This document shows, piece after piece, positions 20,285 through 31,644 of a stretch of DNA of 64,000 bases (position 1 is its first letter; each line of letters begins with the position of its first letter). The position numbers and the translations under genes are program-made. Under the pieces are notes generated by a model. It worked only from the letters and a program-made list of their open reading frames with translations. It made no database searches and was not told the origin of the DNA. The stretch is from Sesamum alatum (lineage: Eukaryota > Streptophyta > Magnoliopsida > Lamiales > Pedaliaceae). The stretch lies in assembly GCA_034509735.1 (NCBI GenBank), contig JACGWO010000005.1:16481264-16545263 (forward strand). Reading direction: 5' to 3'.

Positions 20285-20872
20285 CCCCTAGCATCCTACA
20301 AGTTGAATGATGATGAATCTCCAACACACACACAAACACACACACAACTCGGCTCTCTCTCTCCCTCCATCTCGTCTGCCCCCTCTCTCTCTCACACACT
20401 CCAAGAAATTGTTTCTTTGTTCTCTTGTTCTTGGAACATTAGAACTTGATGAATCAATACCGTTAATTCATAACGTGTTGATTGATTCATCCACTCCAAA
20501 TATTATACACTTGTTCGTTGCTAGCACGACGTGCAAGATACGTGGGTGGATCGTGTGTCACGATTTGGCGGGTCTCAAGAACGAGATCTTGGTGCAAAAC
20601 GGGGAACAACGCGTGTAGCCGTTGAAGACGAAAACGACAACGGGTAGGTCTCGTTTTAGATTTTCGTCCTCTTTTATTTTCAACCCTATGGCCTCCATGA
20701 TTCTTTTATGTGATTTATTCATGAGATACACCAAACACCCGGGAAATTTCAAAGGCACACCCTTTGAAACGTGTTTTAATTTAAAAGCATGTTTAAATTC
20801 CGCATTTATTTTTTTAATTATACCGCGCTTCCGCATTCGCGCTTTTCCCGGGACGATCCACAATTCCTTTCA

Positions 20873-21071
20873 TTTCCATCTCAGAGAGGACTTGTAAGCT
20901 AGTCGACTCAAATTGTCTATCGCTAGACTCTTTGAATCTTCCAACTTCCTCGTCCTTAACTAAAGGAAAAACCATCCTAGCTTGTGGATGCCAAATTCGT
21001 AAGTTTATCTTGATTATCCATTTTAATCATTTGATTTGAGTACTCATAATCCAATTATGGGATAATGTTTC
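20873..21071 (-). mobile_element. Fragment of decayed D-type element (internal)
   Basis: Aligns with the decayed pol of A1 near 10800-11000 and joins, across element B2, to the D internal sequence from 50548 onward. It ends with GTTTC, the likely left TSD of B2. It holds no coding frame. Confidence 0.75.
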
Positions 21072-22375
21072 TGAAAGAAATCGGTGGATCGTCCCGGAAA
21101 TTGTGCGAATGCGGAAGCGCGATAAAATTAACATACAAAAATTAAAGCATGCTTTAAATTTAAAAGAACACGCTCAAGGGGTGTGCCTTTGAGGTTCCCG
21201 GGCGTTCGGTGTATCTCATGATCATATAACATGTAAAGAAATCATGGAGGCCATAGAGTTGAAAATTAAAGAGGGACAAAAAAGTAAAACGAGACCTACC
21301 CGTTGTCGTTTTCGTCTTCAACGGCTACTCGCGTTGTTCCCCGTTTTGCACCGAGTTCTCGTTCTTGAGACCCTCCAAATCGTGACACACGGTCCACCCA
21401 CGTATCTTGCACGTCGTGCTAGCAACGAACAAGTATTTTGGAGAGGATAGTTTAATCACACGTTATGAATTAACGGGACTAATCTTCCTTAGTTCTAATG
21501 TTCCAAAAACAAAAGAACAAGAAGTAATTTTCTTGTAGAGAGAGAGGGAGCGGACGAGAGGTGAGGAAGGGGGAGATGAGTGTGTGTTGTGTGTGTGATT
21601 TCAAGAATCATCATCCTTCAAAAGGTTGGAAGCTAGAGGTATTTATAGAGGAGTTTAATCCTCTTTAAACTCCTACTCTAAGAACTCTAATTTGACTAGG
21701 ATTTTGACCTAGTCAAAGTCCTAGTCAAACTAGTGTTTGACCTACTCAAACAAATCCTAGCCTTCCATCTCCCCTTTCCATCTCAACCGTTGATTTTAAT
21801 TTAATGGAATATTTAAATCCCATTAAATATTCCAAAAGGCTAAAAGATAAAATATAATAAATAAATATTAATATTTATTCTAAGCCCATTAAATCAACCC
21901 TTTAATAAATCCTATTTATTAATTTAATTCCCTTTATCAAATAGAAGGAATTAATTTCTCCAAGAAAATATAGGACCCGATTAAATCTAATTTAATCATT
22001 CCTTTGCTCCAATATTTAATCCCAAATTAAATATTAAGTGTGTGTAGATAGTGTGTTACTCTTTAGGTTCACCATTCAGCTAGACTTGGTCGGATTCCTA
22101 GAATCCGCCCGTTACCATGGGTGGCCATCTAGCAACGGTCCATGGCACTAGAGACTAGGTGAAATATTCGGGGATGAACATTTAGGCTCTAACAGTACAC
22201 TTGTCCTTCTGTCTTCGGTCTCATCACTTAGGGTCTAGGGTACGGAAAATGCAGGTACCCATTTTGGACCTAAGTGTCGGTCTGTCCTTACTAAACGCCG
22301 CAAGGGAAACCTTCCCTTCTGTTCAGTTACTGTGGCCACAGATTTTAGGGACAAGACACAGAGCATGAAAGAAAT
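21072..22375 (-). repeat. B2 left LTR, first piece
   Basis: Starts TGAAAGAAATCGG and runs through U5, R, TATA (GTATTTATAG at about 21639-21648, minus), W-boxes and the U3 core, to GAGCA (22371-22375), where A2 is inserted. About 588 bp of it (21788-22375) recurs almost unchanged at 36822-37399. Confidence 0.88.
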
Positions 22376-23516
22376 ATGTGTGGATCGTCCCGGGAGATTA
22401 ACGCGAATAGCGGAAGCGCGAAATAGTGCGTAATAAAATTACAAAGCATAATTAAATGGAATTTAAATCATGCATAATATACATAAACGAATCAAGGGGT
22501 GTGCCCTTGATTCTCCCGGGCGTTCGGTGTATCTCATGTTCAATAAAACACAACATGGAGGCCATAGAATTGAAACCGGAAAAACGAAATTAAAGAACCT
22601 ACCCGGTTGTAGTTTTGTCTTCGTTTCGGCTACACGCATTGTTCCCCGTTTTGCACCAAGATCTCAAATAAGAGACCCTCTAAATCATCTCACTCGCTCC
22701 ACCGGAAAGCAAACAACCCTTGTGCTAGCAAGAAATAATTTGGGGAGAAGAGACATCGATAGACGCTATGAATTAACGCAATCAATGTCTCTTATGTTCT
22801 TAACTTGAATAAATCAAGAAGAACAAAGTAGTATTCTTGGAGATTAAAGAAAGGGGATGGACGAATTTTAGAGAGAGATGAGAGATGAGAGTTGTAGAGA
22901 ATAGTAGGTGTAAGTGTGTGTTTTTTAAGTATTTATAGAAGATGGAATTCCTATTCCTTCTCAAACTCTTCCAAAGAGACACACTTTGACTAGGATTTTG
23001 ACCTAGTCAAATCCTAGTCAATTTAGGCTTTGATTAAGTCAAATTAATCATGGCCCTTCATCTCATCATTCTCTAGATCAAATCTTGTCCATCCATTTTG
23101 ATGGGCTTTATGGAATGGGCTTTATTTAATTCTAAATTAAATGATCCCATGGACTTTATATTAAAATCCTATTTAATATACTAAGCCCATTAATTAATTA
23201 ATGGAATGGACTTTTTTTAATTCCAAATTAAATAGTCCATGGACTTTATATTAAATCCTATTTAATACCAAGCCCACTAATTAATTAATTCACCCTTTTA
23301 ATCTAATTAAAAGGAAAGCCCATGCTTTGTAAAATTCATAAATCTAATTTATGAACTCAAGCCCGATTATTCCAAATAATTCATCGAAGCTTGAATCTCC
23401 AAGAAGTATAATTTAATTCCATTAAATTAAACCTTCTCCCGGAATTAATTCCAAATTAATTCCCTTTCATTTGGTGTAGCGGGTGTGACTCTTTAGGTTC
23501 ACCTTTCAGCTAGACT
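22376..23516 (-). repeat. A2 left LTR, first piece
   Basis: Begins TGAAAGAAATATG and matches 37400-38540 with only a few differences. It breaks at CTAGACTTGG, where group B LTR sequence (GCGGGTATATG) begins. About 490 bp of LTR A are missing between this piece and its continuation at 31127. Two ~88-bp tandem units, not three, are present (23111-23288). Confidence 0.85.
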
Positions 23517-25481
23517 TGGCGGGTATATGTAACCTATGTCTAGACAATTATAGGTGTTTGATAAATCATTAATGAATAAAGAAGTGAATTTCATTTGGCA
23601 TTACTTTGTTTGTGTTCACTTATATCTGTTTTCATATATGTTCACTACGCAAACAAAGCCCACGGACTGATAATCAATTTCGGGGACTGGGACTACGCTT
23701 GGAGGTAGGTCCATGGAATCAGTCTTCCCGAATCAGTCCGGAAATCTCCACGTCAAGGAATCCCGAAAATGGGTACCGGGATTCCATTTGAGACTTGCAC
23801 TAAGCACCTGCTGTCGTGTTTCATCGACGGGTGACGAGGATCGTCTAAGCAGTGTTAGTGGGTTAGCATGCTAGGACGCAGCTGACTGAGGTGACTCGCG
23901 GGAACCGTCTTACGGAGGACCTTGAGTATGGTCAGCAAGGTATGACGTGTATTCCCGGTTCCAACGGTACAGGTCAAGTCCTTTGACTTGAGGAATTGCT
24001 GAGTTTACCTGTACATCAGGGCTGTATCTTAGGTATGGTGAGAGATTGCCAGAATTCTCTTTGGTAGTCATAAGCCATGTCTAGTGCAGTTCTGGTGTGC
24101 AAAGTGACAGTAGTTTCCAAGAAAGGATCTGTCTCCTGTCAATAGGTTTTGGCAGTTGAGTCTCATATATATACTCTAGGTTTTGTCCCTAAAACTGTGG
24201 CCACAGTGACTGAACAGAAGGGAAGGATTCCTTTGCGGCGTTTAGTGAGGACAGACCGACACTTAGGTCCAAAATGGGTACCTGCATTTTCCGTGCCCTA
24301 GACTCTAAGTGATGAGACCGAAGACAGAAGGACAAGTGTACTGTTAGAGCCTAAATGTTCATCCCTGAATATTTCACCTAGTCTCTAGTGCCATGGACCG
24401 TTGCTAGATGGCCACCCATGGTAACGGAAGGATTCTAGGAATCCGACCAAGTCTAGCTGAAAGGTGAACCTAAAGAGTCACACACTATCCACACACATTT
24501 AGATATTTAATTAGGAATTAAATATTGGAGTGAAAGAATGATTAAATTGGATTTAATCGGGTCCTTTATTTTTCTTGGAGAAATAATTCCTTCTATTAGA
24601 TATAAGGAATTAAATTGATAAATTTGATTTATCAAAGGGATTTATTTAATGGGCTTAAATAATATTTATATTTATTTTAGCCTCTTGGAAATATTTAAAT
24701 AGGTTTTAAATATTCCATTAAATTAAATTAAATCAACGGTTGAGATCAATGGGAGAGATGGATGGCTAGGATTGTTTTGACTAGGTCAAAACACTACTTT
24801 GACTAGGACTTTGACTAAGTCAAAATCCTAGTCAAATTAGAGTTCTTAAAAGAGGAGTTTAAAGAGGATTAAACTCCTCTTCTATATAAACCCCTAGCAT
24901 CCTACAAGTTGAAGGATGATGAAACTCCAACACACACACAACACACACACACACACACACTCGGCTCTCTCTCCCTCCATCTCGTCCGCCCTCTCTCTCT
25001 CACACACTCCAAGAAATTGTTTCTTTGTTCTCTTGTTCTTGGAACATTAGAACTTGATGAATCAATACCGTTAATTCATAACGTGTTGTTGATTCATCCA
25101 CTCCAAATATTATACACTTGTTCGTTGCTAGCACGACGTGCAAGATACGTGGGTGGATCGTGTGTCACGATTTGGAGGGTCTCAAGAACGAGATCTTGGT
25201 GCAAAACGGGGAACAACGCGTGTAGCCGTTGAAGACGAAAACGACAACGGGTAGGTCTCGTTTTATTATTTTCGTCCCTTTTAATTTTCTACCCTATGGC
25301 CTCCATGATATGTTATATGTGATTTATTCATGAGATACACCGAACACCCGGGAAATTTCAAAGGCACACCCTTTGAAACGTGTTTTAATTTAAAAGCATG
25401 TTTAAATTCCGCATTTATTTTTTTAATTATACCGCGCTTCCGCATTCGCGCTTTTCCCGGGACGATCCACAATTCCTTTCA
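23517..25481 (+). repeat. B3 5' LTR (start truncated)
   Basis: Begins ~30 bp into a group B LTR and ends ATTCCTTTCA. Contains the U3 core (about 24386-24430), W-box cluster (24777-24835), TATA box (24883-24890), a short CA repeat (about 24931-24960), the U5 arm ATACACCGAA (25335-25344) and hairpin TTTCAAAGG-CACAC-CCTTTGAAA (25356-25378). Confidence 0.9.
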
Positions 25482-28400
25482 CGGCATACTAGGTATGTCG
25501 CGACCAAGGCGTTCTTTGGAACTAAAATGACAGAAGGATCCTCTGTACAAGAGCATGGGGTTAAAATGCTTACCCTAGTGGAAAAGCTCGAGGACCTAAA
25601 GGCAGGTCTCGATAACGAAACGTACATAGATGTGATCCTTCAGTCACTCCCACCCTCCTTCGACCAATTTATCGTCAACTATAACATGAATGCACTTGAG
25701 AAGGGCATTCATGAGTTGATCAATATGTTGGTGCAATACGAGGCAACGACTAAGAAGTCCATGCCTTCGGTATTGTTTTGGAGGTGCTTCAACTTCCAAG
25801 ACGAAAGGCAAGGGTGCCGGACGTTGGAAAAAGAAGAAAGGGAACGGAAAAGCCGTCGTAGCAGCTACGAACACTCAGAGTGTTCCCATTGCCAAAGAGG
25901 GGAAAGGCAAAGGAAAGGGAAAGGTTGTCTCCAAGCAACAGTCAAAGGCTTATGACATATGTATCAACTGCCGTGAGAAAGGGCATTGGAAGAGAGAGTG
26001 CCCCAAACTCTTCTCAAACCAAGGTATATATGTGAGTGAGGTTAATATGGTCACTAATTCTGCCTCTTAGGTATTGGATACCGGCTGTGGAGCTCACATT
26101 TGCAATGATTTGCAGGTGCTGAAAAGAAGCAGAAAACTAACTTTAGTGATTAGTGATACCATTAGCATAGAATTAGAGCAGGTTTATTTTGTACCTAGTA
26201 TGATTAAGAACATCATTTCCATTCCATTGTTGGACAATAGTGGTTATGAGTTCAGAATCAATAAAAATTGCTTTTATTTGATGAGGTGTGGAATTGCTCA
26301 TCTACTTGGTACATTGCACAACGGGCTCTATATCTTGCAACAAACAAATTTCGTTCTTAACGCTCAACACAAACAGGAAATTAGATAATAATGGGAACGC
26401 ACGTCTGTGGCACGCTAGGCTAGGTCACATATCCCAAGATAGGATGAAAAGGTTGGTAGACTCAAAGAACCTAGAGGTTGGGGACTTGACCGATCTACCA
26501 ACTTGTGTATCTTGTCTAAGAGGGAAAATGACCAAAAAGCCCTTTGTAGGTCAAAGCAGGCTTGCCACGGGTCTGTTGGACTTGGTCCATACAGACGTAT
26601 GTGGACCACTAAGGACGCAGGCTCGAGGTGGGTTCTCCTACTTCATAACCTTCACCGATGATCATTCACGGTATGGTTATGTTTACCTAATGAGGTACAA
26701 GTCTGAAGCTCTTGAGAGGTTTAAAGAATTCAGACTTGAAGTGGAGAACCAGACCAACTGCAAAATTAAAGTCCTACGGTCAGACCGAGGCGGTGAATAC
26801 CTTAGTGCCGAATTCCTAGATTATCTAAAAGAAAATGGTATAATATCGGAATGGACACCTCCCGGAACACCACAGTTAAATGGCGTCTCTGATAGGAGGA
26901 ACCGAACCCTGTTGGACATGGTTCGGTCCATGATGAGTTTTACCAAATTGCCCTTATCGTTTTGGGGTTATGCATTAGAAACGGCAGCCAAGTTATTGAA
27001 TTTAGCGCCTACTAATGCAGTAACCCAAACGCCATATGAGATATGGCACGGCAAGCCTGCATCCTACAACTACTTGAAAGTGTGGGGTAGCCCCGCATAC
27101 GTCAAGAGGTTAGTGGGAGATAAGCTAGAATCCAGGTCTAGCCTATGCAGGTTCGTTGGGTACCCTAAAGAAACTGCGGGTTATTACTTTTATGACCCTT
27201 TGGAACAAAAGGTATTTGTTTCAAGGAATGCAGTATTCTTGGAGCAAGGCTTCCCGGAGGATATCCAACCTGATGAGCTGATCCTTGAGGAATCAAGTGA
27301 TAGAACTCAGCCATCAGAAATAGCCGCGGAAACCTCACCTAAAGGATTCAAGATTAACGCCCGAAGGGCTGACCAACCTAGAGAAGTCCAACATGCTAGG
27401 CATGAAGGACAACCTCAAGAGAGGCTAGCCCTGGCCCCTGAACCGCCGGCTCCAATACAGTCTGCGCCCACAGTCACCACTGACGTTCCCGTCCTCCGTA
27501 GGTCCACTAGAGAATCCAGACCTCCAGTGAGATATGGGTTTCTAGGTGCGACCGATCTTCTGGATAACGATCCTAAGACATCGGGAAGCGATGTCTGACA
27601 TCGACTCCGGGAAATGGCTTGAGGCCATGAAGACCGAAATGGACTCCATGAGCGAGAACCAAGTTTGGAGACTTGTAGATCCACCGAAAGGTGTTAAGCC
27701 AGTGGGCTGTAAGTGGGTCTACAAGCGCAAACTCGGCGTTGATGGAGAAGTCACAACCTTTAAGGCTAGGCTTGTAGCTAAGGGATACACTCAACGACCC
27801 GGGGCCGATTTTGAGGATACCTACTCGCCAGTAGCCATGGCTAAGTCCATTCGGATCATGCTTGCCATAGCAGCATGGTATGACTATGAAATATGGCAGA
27901 TGGATGTGAAAACGGCCTTCCTCAACGGTTTCGTTGAAGAAGAGATCTATATGGATCAGCCGGAGGGTTTCACGGTCACTGGAGAAGAACAGAAGGTCTG
28001 TCGTCTCCAGAAGTCCATCTATGGCCTCAAACAAGCATCCCGAAGTTGGAACATTCGATTTGATGAAGTAATACGGGGATATGACTTCATCAAAAACGAA
28101 TCCGACCCTTGTGTATACAAGAAGGTCAGTGGGAGCTCTATAGTGTTCCTAGTGCTTTACGTGGATGACATTCTGCTCATTGGTAATGACGTCAGAATGT
28201 TAGGAAACACGAAAGCATGGCTGTCAACCAAGTTTTCCATGAAGGACTTGGGTGAAGCGTCCTACATCCTAGGCATCCAGATTGTCAGGGACAGATCTAA
28301 AAGGATGTTAGGGCTCACCCAAAACTCGTATATGGAGAAAGTCCTAAAGAGATATCGAATGGACAACTCCAAACGAGCATTCCTTCCAATGAGGCATGGG

Positions 28401-29144
28401 ATCAAGTTGTCCAAGAAGCAGTCCCCGCAGACTGATGAGGAACTTGAAAAGATGAAAGTCATCCCCTATGCTTCTGCCGTAAGCAGCATCCAATATGCGG
28501 TCCATTGCACCAGGCCTGACATTGCATACGCTTTGAGCGTGACTAGCAGATATCAGTCCTGTGCAGGAGAGGCACATTGGAATGCCGTTAAGGGCATCCT
28601 GAAGTACCTTAGGAGGACTAAGGAAATGTTCTTGGTCTATGGCAATGGAGAACTAATTCTGGAAGGCTTTAGCGACGCTAGCTTCCAGTCTGACGACGAT
28701 GATGCCAAGTCTCAATCGGGGTATGTATTCAAACTTAACGGAGGAGTAGTGGCTTGGAAAAGTTCCAAGCAAGCAACCACTGCTGACTCCACCACTGAGG
28801 CTGAATACATAGCAGCTTCAGAAGCTGCTAAGGAAGCGGTTTGGATGAGAAACTACATCCAAGAGTTGGGTGTGCTGCCTAGCATCGCCGAGCCTGTTGT
28901 CATCTTCTGTGATAACAACGGTGCAATAGCGCAAGCAAAGGAACCGAGATCTCATCACCGTTCCAAACACATTCTTAGACGCTACCATCTTCTTAGAGAA
29001 ATGGTAGGAAGAGGTGACGTTCGGATGGACCGAGTCAACTCAGCTGACAACACAGCAGACCCGCTGACAAAGCCTATGTCGCAGAGTGCTCATACGCAAC
29101 ATCTTGAGAAGATGGGGATTAGGCATATGGGTAATTGGCTTTAA
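25482..29144 (+). pseudogene. B3 gag-pol, 5' deleted, RT/RNase H nearly intact
   Basis: Starts in Gag at RHTRYVATKAFFG. A +1 at ~25778 shifts the frame before the zinc knuckle (CINCREKGHWKREC, ~25966-26010). A TGG-to-TAG change near 26068 precedes protease DTGCGAHIC, and ~68 bp after it are deleted (about 26140). Integrase lies in one frame to 27598 with its zinc site and both Asp motifs, but the catalytic Glu is Asp (VSDRRN, ~26890). A 2-bp deletion at ~27590 shifts into the last frame (to 29144). That frame has complete RT with LYVDDILL (~28160), RNase H motifs SDASF, STTEAEYIA and CDNNGAI, and the usual C-terminus MGNWL. Not functional as a whole, but RT-RNase H (~500 codons) is open. Confidence 0.93.
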
Positions 29145-29160
29145 AGGTCAAGTGGGAGAT

Positions 29161-31126
29161 TGTTAGAATAGGTGACCATGTAAGCCAATTTTGGCGGGTA
29201 TATGTAACCTATGTCTAGACAATTTCAGGTGTTTGATAAATCATTAATGAATAAAGAAGTGAATTTCATTTGGCATCACTTTGTTTGTGTTCACTTATAT
29301 TTGTTTTCCATATCTGTTTACTACGCAAACAAAGCCCACGGACTGAGAATCAATATCGGGGACTGGGACTACGCTTGGAGGTAGGTCCATGGAATCAGTC
29401 TTCCCGAATCAGTCCGGAAATCTCCAAGTCAAGGAATCCCGAAAATGGGTACCGGGATTCCATTTGAGACTTGCACTAAGCACCTGCTGTCGTGTTTCAT
29501 CGACGGGTGACGAGGGTCGTCTAAGCAGTGTTAGTGGGTTAGCATGCTAGGACGCAGCTGACTGAGGTGACTCGCGGGAACCGTCTTACGGAGGACCTGG
29601 AGTATGGTCAGCAAGGTATGACGTGTATTCCCGGTTCCAACGGTACAGGCCAAGTCCTTTGACTTGAGGAATTGCTCAGTTTACCTGTACGTTAGGGCTG
29701 TATCTTAGATATGGTGAGAGATTGCCATAAGCCATGTCTAGTACAGTTCTGGTGTACAAAGTGACAGTAGTTTCCAAGAAAGGATCTGTCTCCTGTCAAT
29801 AGGTTTTGGCAGTTGAGTCTCATGTATACTCTAGGTCTTGTCCCTAAAATCTGTGGCCACAGTGACTGAACAGAAGGGAAGGATTCCCTTGCGGCGTTTA
29901 GTGAGGACAGACCGACACTTAGGTCCAAAATGGGTACCTGCATTTTCCGTGCCCTAGACTCTATGTGATGAGACCGAAGACAGAAGGACAAGTGTACTGT
30001 TAGAGCCTAAATGTTCATCCCTGAATATTTCACCTAGTCTCTAGTGCCATGGACCGTTGCTAGATGGCCACCCATGGTAACGGAAGGATTCTAGGAATCC
30101 GACCAAGTCTAGCTGAAAGGTGAACCTAAAGAGTCACACACTATCCACACACATTTAGATATTTAATTAGGAATTAAATATTGGAGTGAAGGAATGATTA
30201 AATTGGATTTAATCGGGTCCTTTATTTTTTCTTGGAGAAATAATTCCTTCTATTAGATATAAGGAATTAAATTGATAAATTAGATTTATCAAAGGGATTT
30301 ATTTAATGGGCTTAAATAATATTTATATTTATTTTAGCCTCTTGGAAATATTTAAATAGGTTTTAAATATTCCATTAAATTAAATTAAATCAACGGTGAG
30401 ATGAATGAGAGAGATGGATGGCTAGGATTGTTTTGACTAGGTCAAAACACTACTTTGACTAGGACTTTGACTAGGTCAAAATCCTAGTCAAAATAGAGTT
30501 CTTGAAAGAGGAGTTTAAATAGGATTAGACTCCTCTTCTATATGAACCCATAGCATCCTACAAGTTGAAGGATGATGAAACTCCAACACACACACAACAC
30601 ACACACACTTTTCGGCTCTCTCTCTCCTTCTCTCGTCCGCCCTCTCTCTCTACACACTCCAAGAAATTGTTTCTTTGTTCTCTTGTTCTTGGAACATTAG
30701 AACTTGATGAATCAATACCATTAATTCATAATGTGTTGTTGATTCATCCACTCCAAAATATAAACTTGTTCGTTGCTAGCACGACGTGCAAGATACGTGG
30801 TGGATCGTGTGTCACGATTTGGAGGGTCTCAAGAACGAGATCTTGGTGCAAAACGGGGAACAACGCGTGTAGCCGTTGAAGACGAAAACGACAACGGGTA
30901 GGTCTCGTTTTAGATTTTCGTCCTCTTTTATTTTCAACCCTATGGCCTCCATGATTTATTTTGTGTTATTTATTCATGAGATACACCGAACACCCGGGAA
31001 TTTCAAAGGCACACCCTTTGAAACGTGTTCTTTAATTTAAAAGCATGTTTAAATTCCATATTTAATTTTAATTATACCGCGCTTCCGCATTCGCGCTTTT
31101 CCCGGGACGATCCACAATTCCTTTCA
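29161..31126 (+). repeat. B3 3' LTR
   Basis: 1,966 bp, TGTTAGAATAGG...CTTTCA, preceded by polypurine tract GGTCAAGTGGGAGAT (29146-29160). The TATA box is altered to TATATGAA. It is followed directly by LTR A sequence (CTGCCGTGATCC), so the insertion point in the A2 LTR is known on this side. Confidence 0.93.
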
Positions 31127-31629
31127 CTGCCGTGATCCTCAAGTCCGAGGACTAATCCCGTACTATCGGAACCGGGAATACGAGTCATACCGACCAAGCC
31201 CGAGTGGCTTCCATATGACGATTCCCCGCGAGTCACCTTAGTCGGCCGCTCCTCAGCAGGCCGACCCACTAACACTGCTTAGACAATCCTCGTCACCCGT
31301 CGATGAAACACGACAGCAGTTGCTTAGTGCAAGTCTCAAATGGATTCTCGATGCCCTGTCTCGAGATTCCTTTGACTTGGAGTATTTCAGACTGATTCGG
31401 CGAAACTGATTTCATGAACCTACCTCCAAGCGTAGTTCCAATTTCCCAAAATGTTATTTCAGTCTGTGGGCGTTTGTTGTGACATCGTAACGATGCAAGC
31501 AGTAAGTACAACAAACTCATGCTTATGAATCCTTACTACATTCATTAACATAATATTACTTGTTCACAGATTGACGAATGATTCTCAGAACAGCCATTAC
31601 CATTGACTTTCTGGTCACCTATTCTAACA
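31127..31629 (-). repeat. A2 left LTR, second piece
   Basis: Continues LTR A to its end TATTCTAACA, matching 39048-39550 with a handful of differences. It is followed by the polypurine tract of A2 (31630-31644, minus). Confidence 0.88.
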
Positions 31630-31644
31630 ATCTCCCACTTGACC
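31630..31644 (-). other. A2 polypurine tract
   Basis: GGTCAAGTGGGAGAT on the minus strand, identical to A1 and group B. Confidence 0.88.

Larger units (their letters stand above)
2441..20872 (+). mobile_element. Element B1: group B Ty1/copia retrotransposon, split by A1
   Basis: A plus-strand copia element. It keeps only the last ~20 bp of a 5' LTR, followed by primer-binding site, long leader, gag-pol, polypurine tract and a complete 3' LTR (18881-20872). Gag-pol is interrupted in the integrase region by element A1 (6776-16774) with a 5-bp TSD. The flank after the 3' LTR belongs to a decayed D-type element in minus orientation, so B1 probably inserted into that element. The reading frame has several frameshifts, so this copy cannot make a full polyprotein. 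Its 5' LTR has been lost or replaced by an inverted LTR piece, so its LTRs cannot be used for dating. Confidence 0.9.
18881..20872 (+). repeat. B1 3' LTR, complete group B LTR
   Basis: 1,992 bp, TGTTAGAATAGG...CCTTTCA. Order: conserved U3 core with paired CCATGG (about 19767-19820), AT-rich U3, W-box cluster (20171-20229), TATA box TATATAAA (20277-20284), CA/CT-rich stretch (20320-20400), and the U5 arm (here ACACCAAAC, a G-to-A change at a CpG compared with B3). The U5 hairpin TTTCAAAGG-CACAC-CCTTTGAAA lies near 20747-20769. The flank after it is D-type internal sequence. Confidence 0.95.
23517..31126 (+). mobile_element. Element B3: group B copia, internally deleted
   Basis: Plus-strand element inside the A2 left LTR. 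5' LTR 23517-25481 (its first ~30 bp deleted together with host LTR sequence), gag-pol 25482-29144, polypurine tract, 3' LTR 29161-31126. The primer-binding site, whole leader and N-terminal ~100 codons of gag are absent: the LTR is fused straight to gag. RT and RNase H are the best preserved in the window. Confidence 0.88.

Noticed and set aside
24931..24960. CA repeat as a centromere or telomere satellite
   Set aside because: It is a short microsatellite inside the LTR leader region; no telomere repeat or long tandem satellite occurs in the window.
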